DNA from: an uncultured Lachnospiraceae bacterium
Lineage (GTDB): Bacteria > Bacillota > Clostridia > Lachnospirales > Lachnospiraceae
Reading direction: 5' to 3'
DNA length: 64,000 nt
Assembly: GCA_945868305.1 (NCBI GenBank)
Contig: CAMBKU010000003.1
Coordinates: 1-64,000, forward strand
The notes under the pieces are model-generated. The model searched no databases. It saw only the letters and a list, made by a program, of their open reading frames with translations, and was not told where the DNA came from. How positions within the stretch are numbered: the first letter of the stretch is position 1; each line of letters starts with the position of its first letter. Below are positions 19,701 through 33,216 of this stretch, in pieces. The position numbers were made by a program, and so were the translations under genes.

Positions 19701-20336
19701 GAGCATATCCGTGTTAATTTCTGTCTTTGTTTCTTCTTTTTCACCTTCCGAAGCAGAAACAGAGTCCTCCTGCGGCGCTTCATTCATAACTTCCGGAGGC
19801 ACTAACTCAGCACGGTTCGCCGTAACAATGTTCATACATTCCTGAAGGGAATTGATAAGATTATCGTACCGGGCACGGGAAGAGTCAATCGCATGGGAAA
19901 GAATCTCCTCGGTATTTTTAAGTAGTTCATCGGTATATGTAATGGCACCCATACGAATATCATTGGCATCACTCGTCGCTTTATCCAAAATCTCCTGCGC
20001 CTGTTTTGTTGCAATCATGACAACCTCATTTGCCTGGGCATATGCCTGCTGCATAATCTGATGCTCACTGACCAGTTCACTGGTCTGCACCTGCGCCTGC
20101 GCAATAATTGCATCTGCTTTTGCCTGCGCATCTGCCAAAATTGCTTCCTTGTTGCTGATAATTTTCTGATAACGTTTGATTTCCTCCGGTGTCTTCATGC
20201 GAAGCTCGGTCAACAGTTCTTCCAGTTCTTCCTTGTTGACTAGAATCTTCGTACTGGATAATGGCTGAAATTTACAGCTATCTATGTATTCTTCAATCTC
20301 TTCAATAATCTGTTCCATCCTGCTGCTCATGTCCAC
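19695..20336 (-). CDS. Coiled-coil, DivIVA/V-ATPase subunit H-like protein
   Basis: Long Ala/Glu/Lys/Gln-rich coiled coil (ILADAQAKADAIIAQAQVQTSELVSEHQIMQQAYAQANEVV) with a conserved N-terminus, next to coaD. Confidence 0.75.
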   Translation of the reverse strand: MDMSSRMEQIIEEIEEYIDSCKFQPLSSTKILVNKEELEELLTELRMKTPEEIKRYQKIISNKEAILADAQAKADAIIAQAQVQTSELVSEHQIMQQAYAQANEVVMIATKQAQEILDKATSDANDIRMGAITYTDELLKNTEEILSHAIDSSRARYDNLINSLQECMNIVTANRAELVPPEVMNEAPQEDSVSASEGEKEETKTEINTDMLS

Positions 20337-20343
20337 CGCTCCT

Positions 20344-20829
20344 TTATTTCTTTATATTATATTTTGCATAAATCTTGTCAACGAGCTGCTCCGGAACGAA
20401 CTGGGAAATATCTCCGCCATAGGAAGCAAACTCTTTTACAATCGTTGAACTTAAATATGCATATTCCAGACTGGATGTCAAAAATACGGTGTCTACTTTG
20501 GGATTCACCTTGTGGTTTGTCTGCGCAATCTGAAGTTCATATTCATAATCCGAAATAGCACGAAGCCCACGGATAATAATCGTCGCTCCAATCTGCTCCA
20601 TAAAGTCCACCAAAAGTCCATCAAAAGAATCCACCTTCACATTTGGCATGTCCTTCGTCATCTCTTTTAACATACTAACACGTTCCTCAACAGAAAACAA
20701 CGAATTTTTTGCGCTGTTGTTCAGGACGCCAACCACCAGTTCATCCACCATTTTCGATGAACGCTCGATAATGTCCAGATGTCCGTTTGTAATCGGGTCA
20801 AAACTGCCCGGATAAATTGCTCTTGTCAT
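20344..20829 (-). CDS. coaD: Pantetheine-phosphate adenylyltransferase
   Basis: [24 protein letters not shown]...[21 protein letters not shown]. Confidence 0.98.
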   Translation of the reverse strand: MTRAIYPGSFDPITNGHLDIIERSSKMVDELVVGVLNNSAKNSLFSVEERVSMLKEMTKDMPNVKVDSFDGLLVDFMEQIGATIIIRGLRAISDYEYELQIAQTNHKVNPKVDTVFLTSSLEYAYLSSTIVKEFASYGGDISQFVPEQLVDKIYAKYNIKK

Positions 20830-20853
20830 AATCTTTCTCCATTACGCTGTTTC

Positions 20854-21408
20854 TTATTTCTCTTTTTGTAAAAATACATGCTTATTTGTTTTGTAGCATT
20901 TTTCCTTTAAAACTGCAAATCCAAATTCACCGGCATAAGAAAAATCCGTCTCAAGTGACGCCTCTACAATAATCTTTGCTGATGGCTTTACCAGAGAAGA
21001 ATGGCTTAAAAAGGAAAGAACCTCTTTTTCCAATTCTTTGTTGTAAGGCGGATCCATAAAAATCAAATCAAACTGATATTTTCCTTCCAACGCACGAAGC
21101 CCCGAAATAACATCCATCTGTACCAACTGGCATTTATCATCAAATTTCGTAAAATGAATGTTATCCTGTATACAGGCTGCCGCATTTTTAGCATTTTCAA
21201 TAAAAAATGCTCTCGCAGCTCCCCGGCTCACCGCTTCTAAGCCTATTTGACCGCTTCCCGCAAACAAATCCAGAAAATAGCAATCCGGTACATCCTGTTG
21301 AAGCATATTGAAAAGTGTTTCTTTGATACGATCCGTTGTAGGTCTTGTATCCATTCCTGCTATAGTCTTTAACGGCAGGCTTCTTGCCGTTCCCGCAATA
21401 ATCCTCAT
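20854..21408 (-). CDS. rsmD: 16S rRNA (guanine966-N2)-methyltransferase
   Basis: MRIIAGTARSLPLKTI..TRPTTDRIKETLFNML, LDLFAGSGQIGLEAVSRGA and FMDPPYNK. Confidence 0.97.
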   Translation of the reverse strand: MRIIAGTARSLPLKTIAGMDTRPTTDRIKETLFNMLQQDVPDCYFLDLFAGSGQIGLEAVSRGAARAFFIENAKNAAACIQDNIHFTKFDDKCQLVQMDVISGLRALEGKYQFDLIFMDPPYNKELEKEVLSFLSHSSLVKPSAKIIVEASLETDFSYAGEFGFAVLKEKCYKTNKHVFLQKEK

Positions 21409-21887
21409 TTCTTTTCCTCATCTAAAATCATTTCTTTTACAAAGTTTAATGCCTCTGTTGCAGCACTTCTCCGCACCTGACTGCGGTCTCCAGGAAAAAC
21501 AAATCGTTTTGCCTGAACCTCTCCTTTCAAGGCACATCCAATATAGACCAGTCCAACCGGCTGATCCAGACTGCCGCCGTCCGGTCCTGCGATTCCGGTT
21601 ACTGAAACACAGATATCACATCCTGCTGCTTTTGCGCCGCCAAGCGCCATAGCCTCTGCGGTCTCACGGCTGACCACAGTAAATGTCTTTATTAGTTCAG
21701 GATCCACACCAAGCATTTTTTCCTTTGCTTCATCGGAATATGTGATGTATGCTTCCTTCAAATATTCGGAAACTCCCGGCACGTTAATCAATGTCGCAGC
21801 CACCAGTCCTCCGGTACAGGATTCAGCAGTGGTAATGCTAAGGTCATATTCCTTAAGCAGTGATACAACTTCTTCTTCTACTGCCAT
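21405..21887 (-). CDS. pncC: CinA C-terminal domain / nicotinamide-nucleotide amidase
   Basis: ITTAESCTGGLVAATLINVPGVSEYLKEAYITYSDEAKEKMLGV and VTGIAGPDGGS. Confidence 0.93.
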   Translation of the reverse strand: MAVEEEVVSLLKEYDLSITTAESCTGGLVAATLINVPGVSEYLKEAYITYSDEAKEKMLGVDPELIKTFTVVSRETAEAMALGGAKAAGCDICVSVTGIAGPDGGSLDQPVGLVYIGCALKGEVQAKRFVFPGDRSQVRRSAATEALNFVKEMILDEEKK

Positions 21888-22439
21888 CTATTTCTGCTCC
21901 TTTAAAACCTGCTTGTTTTTAATAATATAATCAACCAGAGATACTACCGTAAGAATCAGCGCCACATAGGTAAGAATCACACCGAGTACCTGGAAGAAAG
22001 AATTTGGGATATCCAGAATCAACACAATAATCATAAGCATCTGAAATACCGTTTTAAATTTTCCCCAGTAGCTTGCAGCAATGACAATCCCATTGTCCGC
22101 TGCAATCAAACGAAAACCACTGATAATAAATTCACGGCTGATGATAATAATTACAATCCAACACGCCAACTGTCCGGTTGCCACCAGGCAGATCATTGCT
22201 GAGCAGACAAGCAGCTTATCTGCGAGCGGATCCATAAATTTTCCAAAATTAGTGACCAGATTGTATTTTCTTGCAATCTTTCCGTCAAGCATATCGGTCA
22301 GACTTGCCACGATGAAGATTGCTACCGCTATATATTTTCCATATTCTGGAAAATAAGACGTTAACATAAAAAATACAAAGAATGGGATTAAGATAACTCG
22401 AAATATAGTTAATTTGTTTGGTAAATTCATATTACACAA
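21888..22439 (-). CDS. pgsA: CDP-diacylglycerol-glycerol-3-phosphate 3-phosphatidyltransferase
   Basis: CDP-alcohol phosphotransferase motif DMLDGKIARKYNLVTNFGKFMDPLADK. Confidence 0.95.
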   Translation of the reverse strand: MCNMNLPNKLTIFRVILIPFFVFFMLTSYFPEYGKYIAVAIFIVASLTDMLDGKIARKYNLVTNFGKFMDPLADKLLVCSAMICLVATGQLACWIVIIIISREFIISGFRLIAADNGIVIAASYWGKFKTVFQMLMIIVLILDIPNSFFQVLGVILTYVALILTVVSLVDYIIKNKQVLKEQK

Positions 22440-23754
22440 TCTCTCCTATCAAATCATATTCATATGCACCGGTGATTTTTACTTTTACAAAATCCCCGGA
22501 CATGAGTTCTTCTTCTGTATTGATGAAAATATAGCCATCTACGCCAGGAGCATCCCGGTAAGTTCTTCCTACATAGGCATTCTCATCGGCAACTTTTCCC
22601 TCAATGAAAGCCCATATTTCTTTACCTGTCAACTCCTCATTCTGGTCAAAAATAATTTCCTGTTCTAGTTCCATGACATCATCTTTCCAGGTAAGTTTGG
22701 TTTCTTCTTCAAGCTGATCTGGAAATTCTGCTGCAGGAGTTCCCTCCTCCGGAGAATAAGCAAAAGCACCGAGACGTTCAAATTCCATATCATTTACAAA
22801 CTGCATCAGTTCCTCATGCTGCGCCTCCGTTTCTCCCGGAAAACCACAAATCAATGTTGTGCGTAAAGCAATATCCGGTATCTCCTTACGCAACTTTTCT
22901 ATGATACAGACCAAATCTTTTTTGCTGGTTCTTCGTCCCATCCGCTTTAAAATTTCATCATTGGCATGCTGAATCGGCATATCCAGATAATGGCACACTT
23001 TATTATTCCGCTTAATCGCATCAATCAGTTCATCATATATTTCTTCCGGATAACAGTAAAGAATACGAATCCAGACAAGTCCCGGAATTTCATTTAACGC
23101 ATCAAGCAATCTGTGCAGACTCTTTTTTCCATAAAGATCAATTCCGTACAGTGTAGTCTCCTGTGCAACTAAAATTAATTCTTTCACACCTGATTCTGCC
23201 AGTTCTCTTGCCTGCACAACCAGTTCTTCGATTGGAACGCTGCGATAACTGCCGCGGATGGACGGAATAATACAGTAAGTACAGTGCTTATTGCACCCTT
23301 CTGCAATTTTTAAATAAGCGTAATGTCCACCGGTAGTTAAAATACGCTTTGCTTTCACTCCCGGCATTCCCTCTAAAGCAGCAAAGTGTTCATATTTTTT
23401 CCCTTCCAATGCCTGTTTTACCGCATTTACAATGTCATCATAGGAATTCGTTCCAAGTATTGCATCGACCTCTGGTATTTCCGTTTCTATCTCTTCGCGA
23501 TAACGTTCTGCCAGACACCCGGTTACAATCAACGCCTTGCAACTTCCTTCCGTTTTTAACTGTGCCATTTCCAAAATAGAATTTACACTTTCTTCTTTTG
23601 CATCATTAATAAAGCAGCAGGTATTGACAATAATAATATCCGCTTCTCTTTCATCATCTGTAATCTCAATGCCCGCATCCGCAAGCATGCCGAGCATATA
23701 TTCGCTGTCTACCAGATTTTTGTCACAGCCAAGTGAAACAAAAAGCAGTTTCAT
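22432..23754 (-). CDS. rimO: Ribosomal protein S12 methylthiotransferase
   Basis: LFVSLGCDKNLVDSEYMLGML, EGCNKHCTYCIIPSIRGSYRS and C-terminal TRAM-like region. Confidence 0.96.
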   Translation of the reverse strand: MKLLFVSLGCDKNLVDSEYMLGMLADAGIEITDDEREADIIIVNTCCFINDAKEESVNSILEMAQLKTEGSCKALIVTGCLAERYREEIETEIPEVDAILGTNSYDDIVNAVKQALEGKKYEHFAALEGMPGVKAKRILTTGGHYAYLKIAEGCNKHCTYCIIPSIRGSYRSVPIEELVVQARELAESGVKELILVAQETTLYGIDLYGKKSLHRLLDALNEIPGLVWIRILYCYPEEIYDELIDAIKRNNKVCHYLDMPIQHANDEILKRMGRRTSKKDLVCIIEKLRKEIPDIALRTTLICGFPGETEAQHEELMQFVNDMEFERLGAFAYSPEEGTPAAEFPDQLEEETKLTWKDDVMELEQEIIFDQNEELTGKEIWAFIEGKVADENAYVGRTYRDAPGVDGYIFINTEEELMSGDFVKVKITGAYEYDLIGEIV

Positions 23755-23772
23755 GAAAACCTCCATATTGTG

Positions 23773-23803
23773 AAAAAGGGGGCCAAACTTCTTTGGACAC
23801 CCC
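23773..23803 (-). terminator. Terminator downstream of rpoZ
   Basis: Minus: GGGGTGTCCAAAGAAGTTTGGCCCCCTTTTT, a GC-rich hairpin followed by a T tract. Confidence 0.85.
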
Positions 23804-23814
23804 TCTCCGTAATT

Positions 23815-24060
23815 TTACTGTTCGTTTTCCTCGTCACTCATAATTTTTACTTTTCCGGTATAAAGTTCTTCTACCGCAATGGACAGAGGCTTCTTTCCTT
23901 CCGCATGAGCAACAAGCGGTTCATCTCCGGCAATAATCTGTCTTGCACGCTTTGCCGTTGCAATTACGATGGAATAACGGCTGTTTACCACCGGTTCCTC
24001 ACCGATTTCAACGTCATGGTTTACGACTTTCATAAGTTCTACATAAGATGGATGTATCAT
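23815..24060 (-). CDS. rpoZ: DNA-directed RNA polymerase subunit omega
   Basis: SRYSIVIATAKRARQIIAG...KPLSIAVEELYTGKV; adjacent to gmk. Confidence 0.93.
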   Translation of the reverse strand: MIHPSYVELMKVVNHDVEIGEEPVVNSRYSIVIATAKRARQIIAGDEPLVAHAEGKKPLSIAVEELYTGKVKIMSDEENEQ

Positions 24061-24074
24061 AAGTTATTCTCCTT

Positions 24075-24698
24075 TCAAAAACTTTTCAGTTCTTTTCTGA
24101 TTTCTTGAATAAAATTTATATTACGTGATACACGGAATTTTTCATTTTGGATAATGGAATGTACTTCTTCCACACACACATCCAATTTGTCGTTTATCAC
24201 GAGATAATCATAATTTTCAATTCCGGCAGATTCTTCTACTGCTCTTGCCAAACGTTTTTCTACTGTTTTTTCATCTTCAGTACCGCGTCCAATCAGCCGT
24301 TTTCTTAAAATCTCAACAGAAGGCGGTGATACAAATAATAACAATGTATCCGGGAATTTTTCTTTTACTTTCAATGCTCCCTGAATCTCTATCTCTAAAA
24401 TGACATCCTTGCCTTCCTCTAACATTTGCTCCACATAAGCCTTGGGTGTTCCATAATAGTTTTCTACATACTGGGCATATTCAATCAGTTCCCCGTCAGC
24501 AATCATTTTTTCAAACTGTTCTCTGGTCTTAAAAAAATATTCCCGTCCGTCTACTTCGCCAACACGCGGCTGTCTTGTTGTTGCGGAAATAGACAACGCA
24601 TACTGGGTATCGTACTTTTTTAAAAGCTCTTTCATAATTGTACCTTTTCCAGAACCGGAAAAGCCTGAAACAACAATTAAAATTCCTTTTTTCTTCAT
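24075..24698 (-). CDS. gmk: Guanylate kinase
   Basis: GILIVVSGFSGSGKGTIMKELL, SISATTRQPRVGEVDGREYFF and VILEIEIQGALKVK. Confidence 0.97.
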   Translation of the reverse strand: MKKKGILIVVSGFSGSGKGTIMKELLKKYDTQYALSISATTRQPRVGEVDGREYFFKTREQFEKMIADGELIEYAQYVENYYGTPKAYVEQMLEEGKDVILEIEIQGALKVKEKFPDTLLLFVSPPSVEILRKRLIGRGTEDEKTVEKRLARAVEESAGIENYDYLVINDKLDVCVEEVHSIIQNEKFRVSRNINFIQEIRKELKSF

Positions 24699-24701
24699 TT
24701 C

Positions 24702-24959
24702 TTATTCCTCTGTTTCATTTTCCCTGCCATTAAAACGTCCGGCAAGCGTATCGGGTTGCAAGGCAGATAAAATCACCTTGTTCCCGTCTACCAGAATAAT
24801 CCCTCTGGTCCGTCTTCCCTGCGTTGCGTCTACAATCCGGTCTTCTTCTTTTGCCTTTTGAACCAGACGCTTCGCCGGAGCAGAATCCGGCGTAATGATA
24901 GAGACAATTTTATCCGTATTGACCACATTTCCAAATCCAATATTTAAAAGTCTTGCCAT
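24702..24959 (-). CDS. remA: RemA family extracellular matrix regulator (DUF370)
   Basis: MARLLNIGFGNVVNTDKIVSIITPDSAPAKRLVQKAKEEDRIVDATQGRRTRGIILVDGNKVILSAL. Confidence 0.94.
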   Translation of the reverse strand: MARLLNIGFGNVVNTDKIVSIITPDSAPAKRLVQKAKEEDRIVDATQGRRTRGIILVDGNKVILSALQPDTLAGRFNGRENETEE

Positions 24960-24969
24960 ATCATTACAC

Positions 24970-25848
24970 CTATTCTATATTCTGAATCTGTTCTCTTACT
25001 TTTTCAATATCTGTTTTTAAATTGATTCCGGCATCCGAAACTGCAAGGTCATTTGCTTTGGAAAGAATCGTATTTGCCTCCCGGTTCATTTCCTGCGCAA
25101 TAAAATCCAGCTTTCGTCCAATGCAGCCCCCCTGCTCCAAAACATCCTTTGTACTTTTAATGTGGCTGCGCAACCGGACAAGCTCCTCATCCACGCAGAT
25201 TTTATCAGAAAGAATCGTAACCTCTGTGGCGATTCTCCCTTCTTCCATTGTCGTATCACCAAGCAACTCTGCTACCTTTGCTTCCAGTTTTTCCCGGTAA
25301 TCCTGCACAATTTCCGGAGAACGTTCTTCGATAAAATTCACATAAGAAAGCATCGTATCAAGCTTTTCTAGCAAATCCTTCTTTAAATGTTCTCCCTCTT
25401 TTCTCCGGGACTCTACAAACTGTTCGGCAGCCTTCCGGATGGTACGCTCTAAAAGCGGCCAGACTGTATCCTCGTCTACTTCCTGTTCCTCTAAAGTAAA
25501 AACCTCCGGATAACGGGATAATGTGCTGGTCTTAATATCATTTTCCAATCCAAACTGCTCTGCCATATGTTTCAAATGTGTCAGATACTCATAAGCGACC
25601 GCCTCGTTATATTTCAGTACAAAATTATCTTCCGTATAATCCTCATAAGTAAGAAATACATCTACTTTTCCGCGCTCTATATATTCCTTTAACAAACTGC
25701 GGATAGCTCCCTCAAAAACATTCAGTTTCTTAGGAAGCTTTATGTTCATATCAAGATAACGATGATTTACTGATTTTAATTCCACTGTGACTTTGCGGTT
25801 GCCCTCCAAAATCTCGCACCTTCCAAAACCTGTCATGCTCTCAATCAT
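24970..25848 (-). CDS. YicC family endoribonuclease-like protein
   Basis: MIESMTGFGRCEI...VELKSVNHRYLDMNIKLPKKL; typical C-terminus. Start shortened from the ORF track because a promoter overlaps the longer N-terminus. Confidence 0.94.
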   Translation of the reverse strand: MIESMTGFGRCEILEGNRKVTVELKSVNHRYLDMNIKLPKKLNVFEGAIRSLLKEYIERGKVDVFLTYEDYTEDNFVLKYNEAVAYEYLTHLKHMAEQFGLENDIKTSTLSRYPEVFTLEEQEVDEDTVWPLLERTIRKAAEQFVESRRKEGEHLKKDLLEKLDTMLSYVNFIEERSPEIVQDYREKLEAKVAELLGDTTMEEGRIATEVTILSDKICVDEELVRLRSHIKSTKDVLEQGGCIGRKLDFIAQEMNREANTILSKANDLAVSDAGINLKTDIEKVREQIQNIE

Positions 25849-25897
25849 CGTGTTCACCTTCTTATCTTCTTTCCTGCATTCATGCACAGATAGATAT

Positions 25898-25926
25898 ATT
25901 ATAGATGATAAAATCCCATTCGTCAA
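25898..25926 (-). promoter_or_regulatory. Promoter of the yicC-remA-gmk-rpoZ operon
   Basis: Minus TTGACG (plus CGTCAA 25921-25926)-17 bp-TATAAT (plus ATTATA 25898-25903). Confidence 0.78.
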
Positions 25927-25927
25927 A

Positions 25928-26746
25928 TCAAATTAAATGAAGTTTCTGAAAGCCAAAAAAAATGCCATCTTCATCCACCGGTTTTGTAACAAAATCCGCA
26001 TATTCTTTCAAACTTTCAATTGCATTTCCCATAGCAACACCCGTTCCTGCAAAGGCAAGCATTTCGATATCATTTGCACCGTCCCCAAATGCTACAGCAT
26101 CTGCTCTTTTACTGCCAACACAATCAAGATATGCCTGCATTCCGGTCGATTTATCAAGACCGGAAATACCGATTTCACCACTGCTTCCCTTCATATTTTG
26201 GTAGCTCATGGCTGTAACGGTAAAATCCGGGGATAAGTCTCGCTGCACCTGAGCTACTCCAAAAGGCGCCATATGGTAAATGACCTTTTCCGAGTGCTCA
26301 TAATTTTCTAAATCCTCGCGAATCATTAGTTCGCCTTCCAAATCTTTCCGCTGTTTTTCTGTCAAACGCATGGTCTTATAAACATCATCTAAAAGAACTG
26401 CACAACGTCGATTTAGAAGAGTGCCCACATCTGTTTGGACTGAATAAAAAAAATTATTTTCTTCCAAATAGGAAATCAACTTTTTTCTCTGTTTCGGTTG
26501 AATGTAATGATGAAACAATTCCTTTCCGCCACAAATAACAAAAGCACCTGCTCCTCCCACGATACCGTCAAAAGGAAGAGATAAAATTTCCCTTGAAATC
26601 TGATAACGGCTCCGCCCGGTACAGACCACCAGATGGTGGCCTGCTTTTTTTGCCAGGGCAAGAGCCTGCTTTGCAGAATCCGGGATCTTTCCATGAAAAT
26701 CCACTAAAGTTCCGTCAATATCCAGAAAAATCACTTTTTTATCCAT
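25928..26746 (-). CDS. Cof-type HAD hydrolase
   Basis: KVIFLDIDGTLVDFHGKIPDSAKQAL...VVCTGRS...AVAFGDGANDIEMLAFAGTGVAMGNA. Confidence 0.95.
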   Translation of the reverse strand: MDKKVIFLDIDGTLVDFHGKIPDSAKQALALAKKAGHHLVVCTGRSRYQISREILSLPFDGIVGGAGAFVICGGKELFHHYIQPKQRKKLISYLEENNFFYSVQTDVGTLLNRRCAVLLDDVYKTMRLTEKQRKDLEGELMIREDLENYEHSEKVIYHMAPFGVAQVQRDLSPDFTVTAMSYQNMKGSSGEIGISGLDKSTGMQAYLDCVGSKRADAVAFGDGANDIEMLAFAGTGVAMGNAIESLKEYADFVTKPVDEDGIFFGFQKLHLI

Positions 26747-26753
26747 ATGTTTC

Positions 26754-28367
26754 CTATTCAGCCTCCCGGATCACTTTACGCACCGGAAGAATGCAGCCCG
26801 GAGATACAGACAGTTCATCCAGTCCCATCTTTAAGAAACGCTCCGTCAACTCTGTATCTGCACCAAGTTCTCCGCAAATACCAGCCCAGATTCCTTCCGC
26901 ATGCGCATTTTTCACAACACGCTCAATCAAACGTAATACAGCCTCATGATGCGGATTATAGAAACGATCCAATTTACTGTTCTGGCGGTCAATGGCAAGG
27001 GTATACTGAGTCAGGTCATTTGTTCCAATACTGAAGAAATCTACTTCCTTTGCCAATTCGTCACTCATTACTGCAGCCGCCGGAGTCTCAATCATGATGC
27101 CCTGCTCTACTTCGCCAAACGGGATATTTTCCTTCGTAAGCTCGTCTTTTACTTCTGCAACAATCTTTTTGATTTCACGTACTTCATCTACAGAAATAAT
27201 CATCGGGTACATGATGGCTATATTTCCATAGTTGCTGGCACGGAACAGTGCCCGAAGCTGTGTTTTAAAAATTTCAGGCTGGGTCAGACAGATTCGAATG
27301 GCCCGATAACCAAGTGCCGGGTTATCCTCTTTCCCCAGATTAAAATAATCCACCTGTTTATCTGCTCCAATATCAAGTGTACGGATAATAACCTTCTTAC
27401 CTGCCATAGTCTCTGCCACCTTACGGTATACGGCAAACTGTTCTTCTTCTGTTGGAAAATCATCTTTTTCCAGATACAGGAATTCGCTTCGAAACAGACC
27501 GATTCCTCCTGCATCGTTTTCCAACACACTTGCAAGATCTGAAACATTTCCAATGTTGGCATAGAGATTGATTTTCTGCCCGCTTTTTGTTACATTTTCT
27601 TTTCCTTTCAAGGTTAAAAGAAGTTCTTTTTGTTCTTCGTCTTTTTTACGTTTTTCTTCATACTCTGCCAGCGTTTTTTCATCCGGTTCTACAATAATCT
27701 TTCCTTCATAACCATCCAGTATGGCAGTTTTTCCATTCCAGGATTCATCAATATCTACGCTGATAAGCGCCGGAATGCCCATTGTTCTCGCAAGAATAGC
27801 AGTATGGGAATTTGCAGAGCCAAGGTGGGTAACAAAGCCAAGAAGCTTACTTTTATCCATCTGTACGGTTTCACTTGGCGCCAGATCCTCTGCCGCAATA
27901 ATGACCGGTTCATCGCCGATATCCGAGCCGGTATCGTTACCATTCAATATTGTAATAACACGTTCAGAAATATCCTTTACATCTACGGAACGGGCTTTAA
28001 AATATTCATCATCCATATCTGCAAACATTTTTGCAAAATTATCTCCGGTCTGTGCCACCGCATACTCAGCGTTTACATTCTGTCCTTCAATCAGATTTTG
28101 AACGGAATCGTTGTAGTCTCCATCTTCTAACATCATTGCATGTACATCAAAAATCTGTGCGTTTACCTCGCCTACTTCTTTCAGCGCCTTTTCATAAAGC
28201 ACATGAAGCTGTGCAATGGCTTTTTGCTTTGCCTCCTCATAACGCGCCAGTTCTGCTTTACTATCTTCTATTTTCCTTCTTGCCACCTGATTTTCTGTCT
28301 TTTTTAACACTCGGATTTTTCCAATTGCCACTCCGTGAAATACTTTTTTTCCTTCTTTATATTCCAT
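26754..28367 (-). CDS. ptsI: Phosphoenolpyruvate-protein phosphotransferase (PTS enzyme I)
   Basis: ANSHTAILARTMGIPALI active-site region, FLYLEKDDFPTEEEQF, RTLDIGADKQVDYF and SIGTNDLTQYTLAIDRQN. Confidence 0.97.
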   Translation of the reverse strand: MEYKEGKKVFHGVAIGKIRVLKKTENQVARRKIEDSKAELARYEEAKQKAIAQLHVLYEKALKEVGEVNAQIFDVHAMMLEDGDYNDSVQNLIEGQNVNAEYAVAQTGDNFAKMFADMDDEYFKARSVDVKDISERVITILNGNDTGSDIGDEPVIIAAEDLAPSETVQMDKSKLLGFVTHLGSANSHTAILARTMGIPALISVDIDESWNGKTAILDGYEGKIIVEPDEKTLAEYEEKRKKDEEQKELLLTLKGKENVTKSGQKINLYANIGNVSDLASVLENDAGGIGLFRSEFLYLEKDDFPTEEEQFAVYRKVAETMAGKKVIIRTLDIGADKQVDYFNLGKEDNPALGYRAIRICLTQPEIFKTQLRALFRASNYGNIAIMYPMIISVDEVREIKKIVAEVKDELTKENIPFGEVEQGIMIETPAAAVMSDELAKEVDFFSIGTNDLTQYTLAIDRQNSKLDRFYNPHHEAVLRLIERVVKNAHAEGIWAGICGELGADTELTERFLKMGLDELSVSPGCILPVRKVIREAE

Positions 28368-28446
28368 TTTATTTCTCCTTTACGAAAAATAGGACAATCA
28401 GCCGTCCTTAAAACTAAGGGCGGCAGATGTCCGTTCTCTTTTATTT

Positions 28447-28704
28447 TTACAAATTTTCTTCAAAAAATGTTTTCATGGCATCCAATGCCATTGTTTCATC
28501 GGTTCCATCGGCCGAAACAGTTACTTCATCTCCACACTTGACACCCATTGCCATAACTGCCATCAGCCTTGTAGCATCAGCATTCTTACCATTACAGGAA
28601 AGTGTTATATTTGCTTCAAATTCCTTTGCTGCCTTTGCCAACATACCGGCCGGTCTTGCATGAATTCCGATTTCATCTTTAATTGCGTAATTAAATGATA
28701 CCAT
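28447..28704 (-). CDS. ptsH: HPr phosphocarrier protein, His15 present and Ser46 position substituted
   Basis: GIHARPAGMLAKAAKEFEANITLSCNGKNADATRLMAVMAMGVKCGDEV. Confidence 0.96.
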   Translation of the reverse strand: MVSFNYAIKDEIGIHARPAGMLAKAAKEFEANITLSCNGKNADATRLMAVMAMGVKCGDEVTVSADGTDETMALDAMKTFFEENL

Positions 28705-28715
28705 ATGTTTCCTCC

Positions 28716-32209
<3,494 letters not shown>

Positions 32210-32211
<2 letters not shown>

Positions 32212-32236
32212 TTTTGCCGACTAAACGTAACAATCC
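32210..32236 (-). promoter_or_regulatory. Ribonucleic antiterminator (RAT) for a BglG/LicT-type protein
   Basis: Minus GGATTGTTACGTTTAGTCGGCAAAACC, very close to the BglG/LicT RAT pattern GGATTGTTACTGCATTCGCAGGCAAAACC. Confidence 0.9.
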
Positions 32237-32250
32237 CTGCTTTTATTGTA

Positions 32251-33093
32251 TTACCTTTCTGCCCTGTCTCTGCGGATGATTCTGGCAATGTGCATGGTAA
32301 GATATGTAAGTTCTTCTTCGGATACCACATAATCAATCCTCTGGCGCACATAATCCCTGATTTTTCTGGCACAGGCATACTCTTTCGTATAACGCTTTCG
32401 AATGCTCTCACTCAGTTCCGGATCTTCATTGTCATAGCAGACCCCCTGAACAGCCCGCTGCAGGAAGAATTTTAAATGTGTGACAAATCTTTCATAGGAA
32501 AGTGTTGATTCGTCAATTTCTATTCCGAAAGTATAACGGACAATGTTTAACATATCCTTTATCATTTCCGGCATGCTTCCCGCCTGTTTGATATCGCCAT
32601 CCATTTCCGCATTAACAATATGCAGGGCAATAAATCCCGCCTCATCTTCCGGAAGCACTACTCCAATTTTCTCCTTTACCAGTTCAATTGCCTTTAAACC
32701 AATTTCAAATTCTTCTTTATAAAATTTCTTTGTTTCCCACAACAGTGCATTTTGAAAAATCACACCCTGTTTCTGACGTTCCACCGCAAAATTCAAATGA
32801 TCCGTCAGCGTAATATAAATGTTTTTGTTTAAATGACGATTCAGGGTCTTTCCTGCATACCGAATAATTTCTTCAGCCATCTTAATATGTTCATAAGGCA
32901 TATCGCTGACCAAACGTTCATACTGATTGGTATGCTCTCTGGGCAAATGAAACACCTTTTCTATCTTTTCATCTTCAATGGTATCTCCTGCCTTTTTTTG
33001 AAAGCCAATTCCCCTGCCCATCACGACAACTTCTCTTTTCTCTGCATCCAAAGAACTGATAACATTATTGTTAATGACTCTCAAAATCTGCAT
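32251..33093 (-). CDS. BglG/LicT family transcription antiterminator
   Basis: CAT domain start MQILRVINNNVISSLDAEKREVVVMGRGIGFQKKAGD, then two PRD domains (HLNFAVER; ACARKIRDYVRQRIDYVVSEEELTYLTMHIARI). Confidence 0.95.
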   Translation of the reverse strand: MQILRVINNNVISSLDAEKREVVVMGRGIGFQKKAGDTIEDEKIEKVFHLPREHTNQYERLVSDMPYEHIKMAEEIIRYAGKTLNRHLNKNIYITLTDHLNFAVERQKQGVIFQNALLWETKKFYKEEFEIGLKAIELVKEKIGVVLPEDEAGFIALHIVNAEMDGDIKQAGSMPEMIKDMLNIVRYTFGIEIDESTLSYERFVTHLKFFLQRAVQGVCYDNEDPELSESIRKRYTKEYACARKIRDYVRQRIDYVVSEEELTYLTMHIARIIRRDRAER

Positions 33094-33146
33094 ATTTAAA
33101 CCCCTTACTGTCATCTTATTGCCCGGCGGCTTCTTTTCTCTTAAAA

Positions 33147-33216
33147 TGAAAAAAGCTGGCATTATACTTCCTATCGCTGATTTTCTAAATCCACACATAA
33201 TAAAAGTATAATCCAG
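33147..33216 (-). terminator. Conditional terminator upstream of the antiterminator gene
   Basis: Minus CTGGATTATACTT...AAGTATAATGCCAGCTTTTTTCATTTT: complementary arms (plus 33204-33216 and 33156-33169) followed by a T tract. Confidence 0.75.

Noticed and set aside
26946-27542. 198-aa plus-strand ORF opposite ptsI
   Set aside because: Antisense shadow of a well-supported conserved gene; translation is low-complexity and lacks an RBS or family features.
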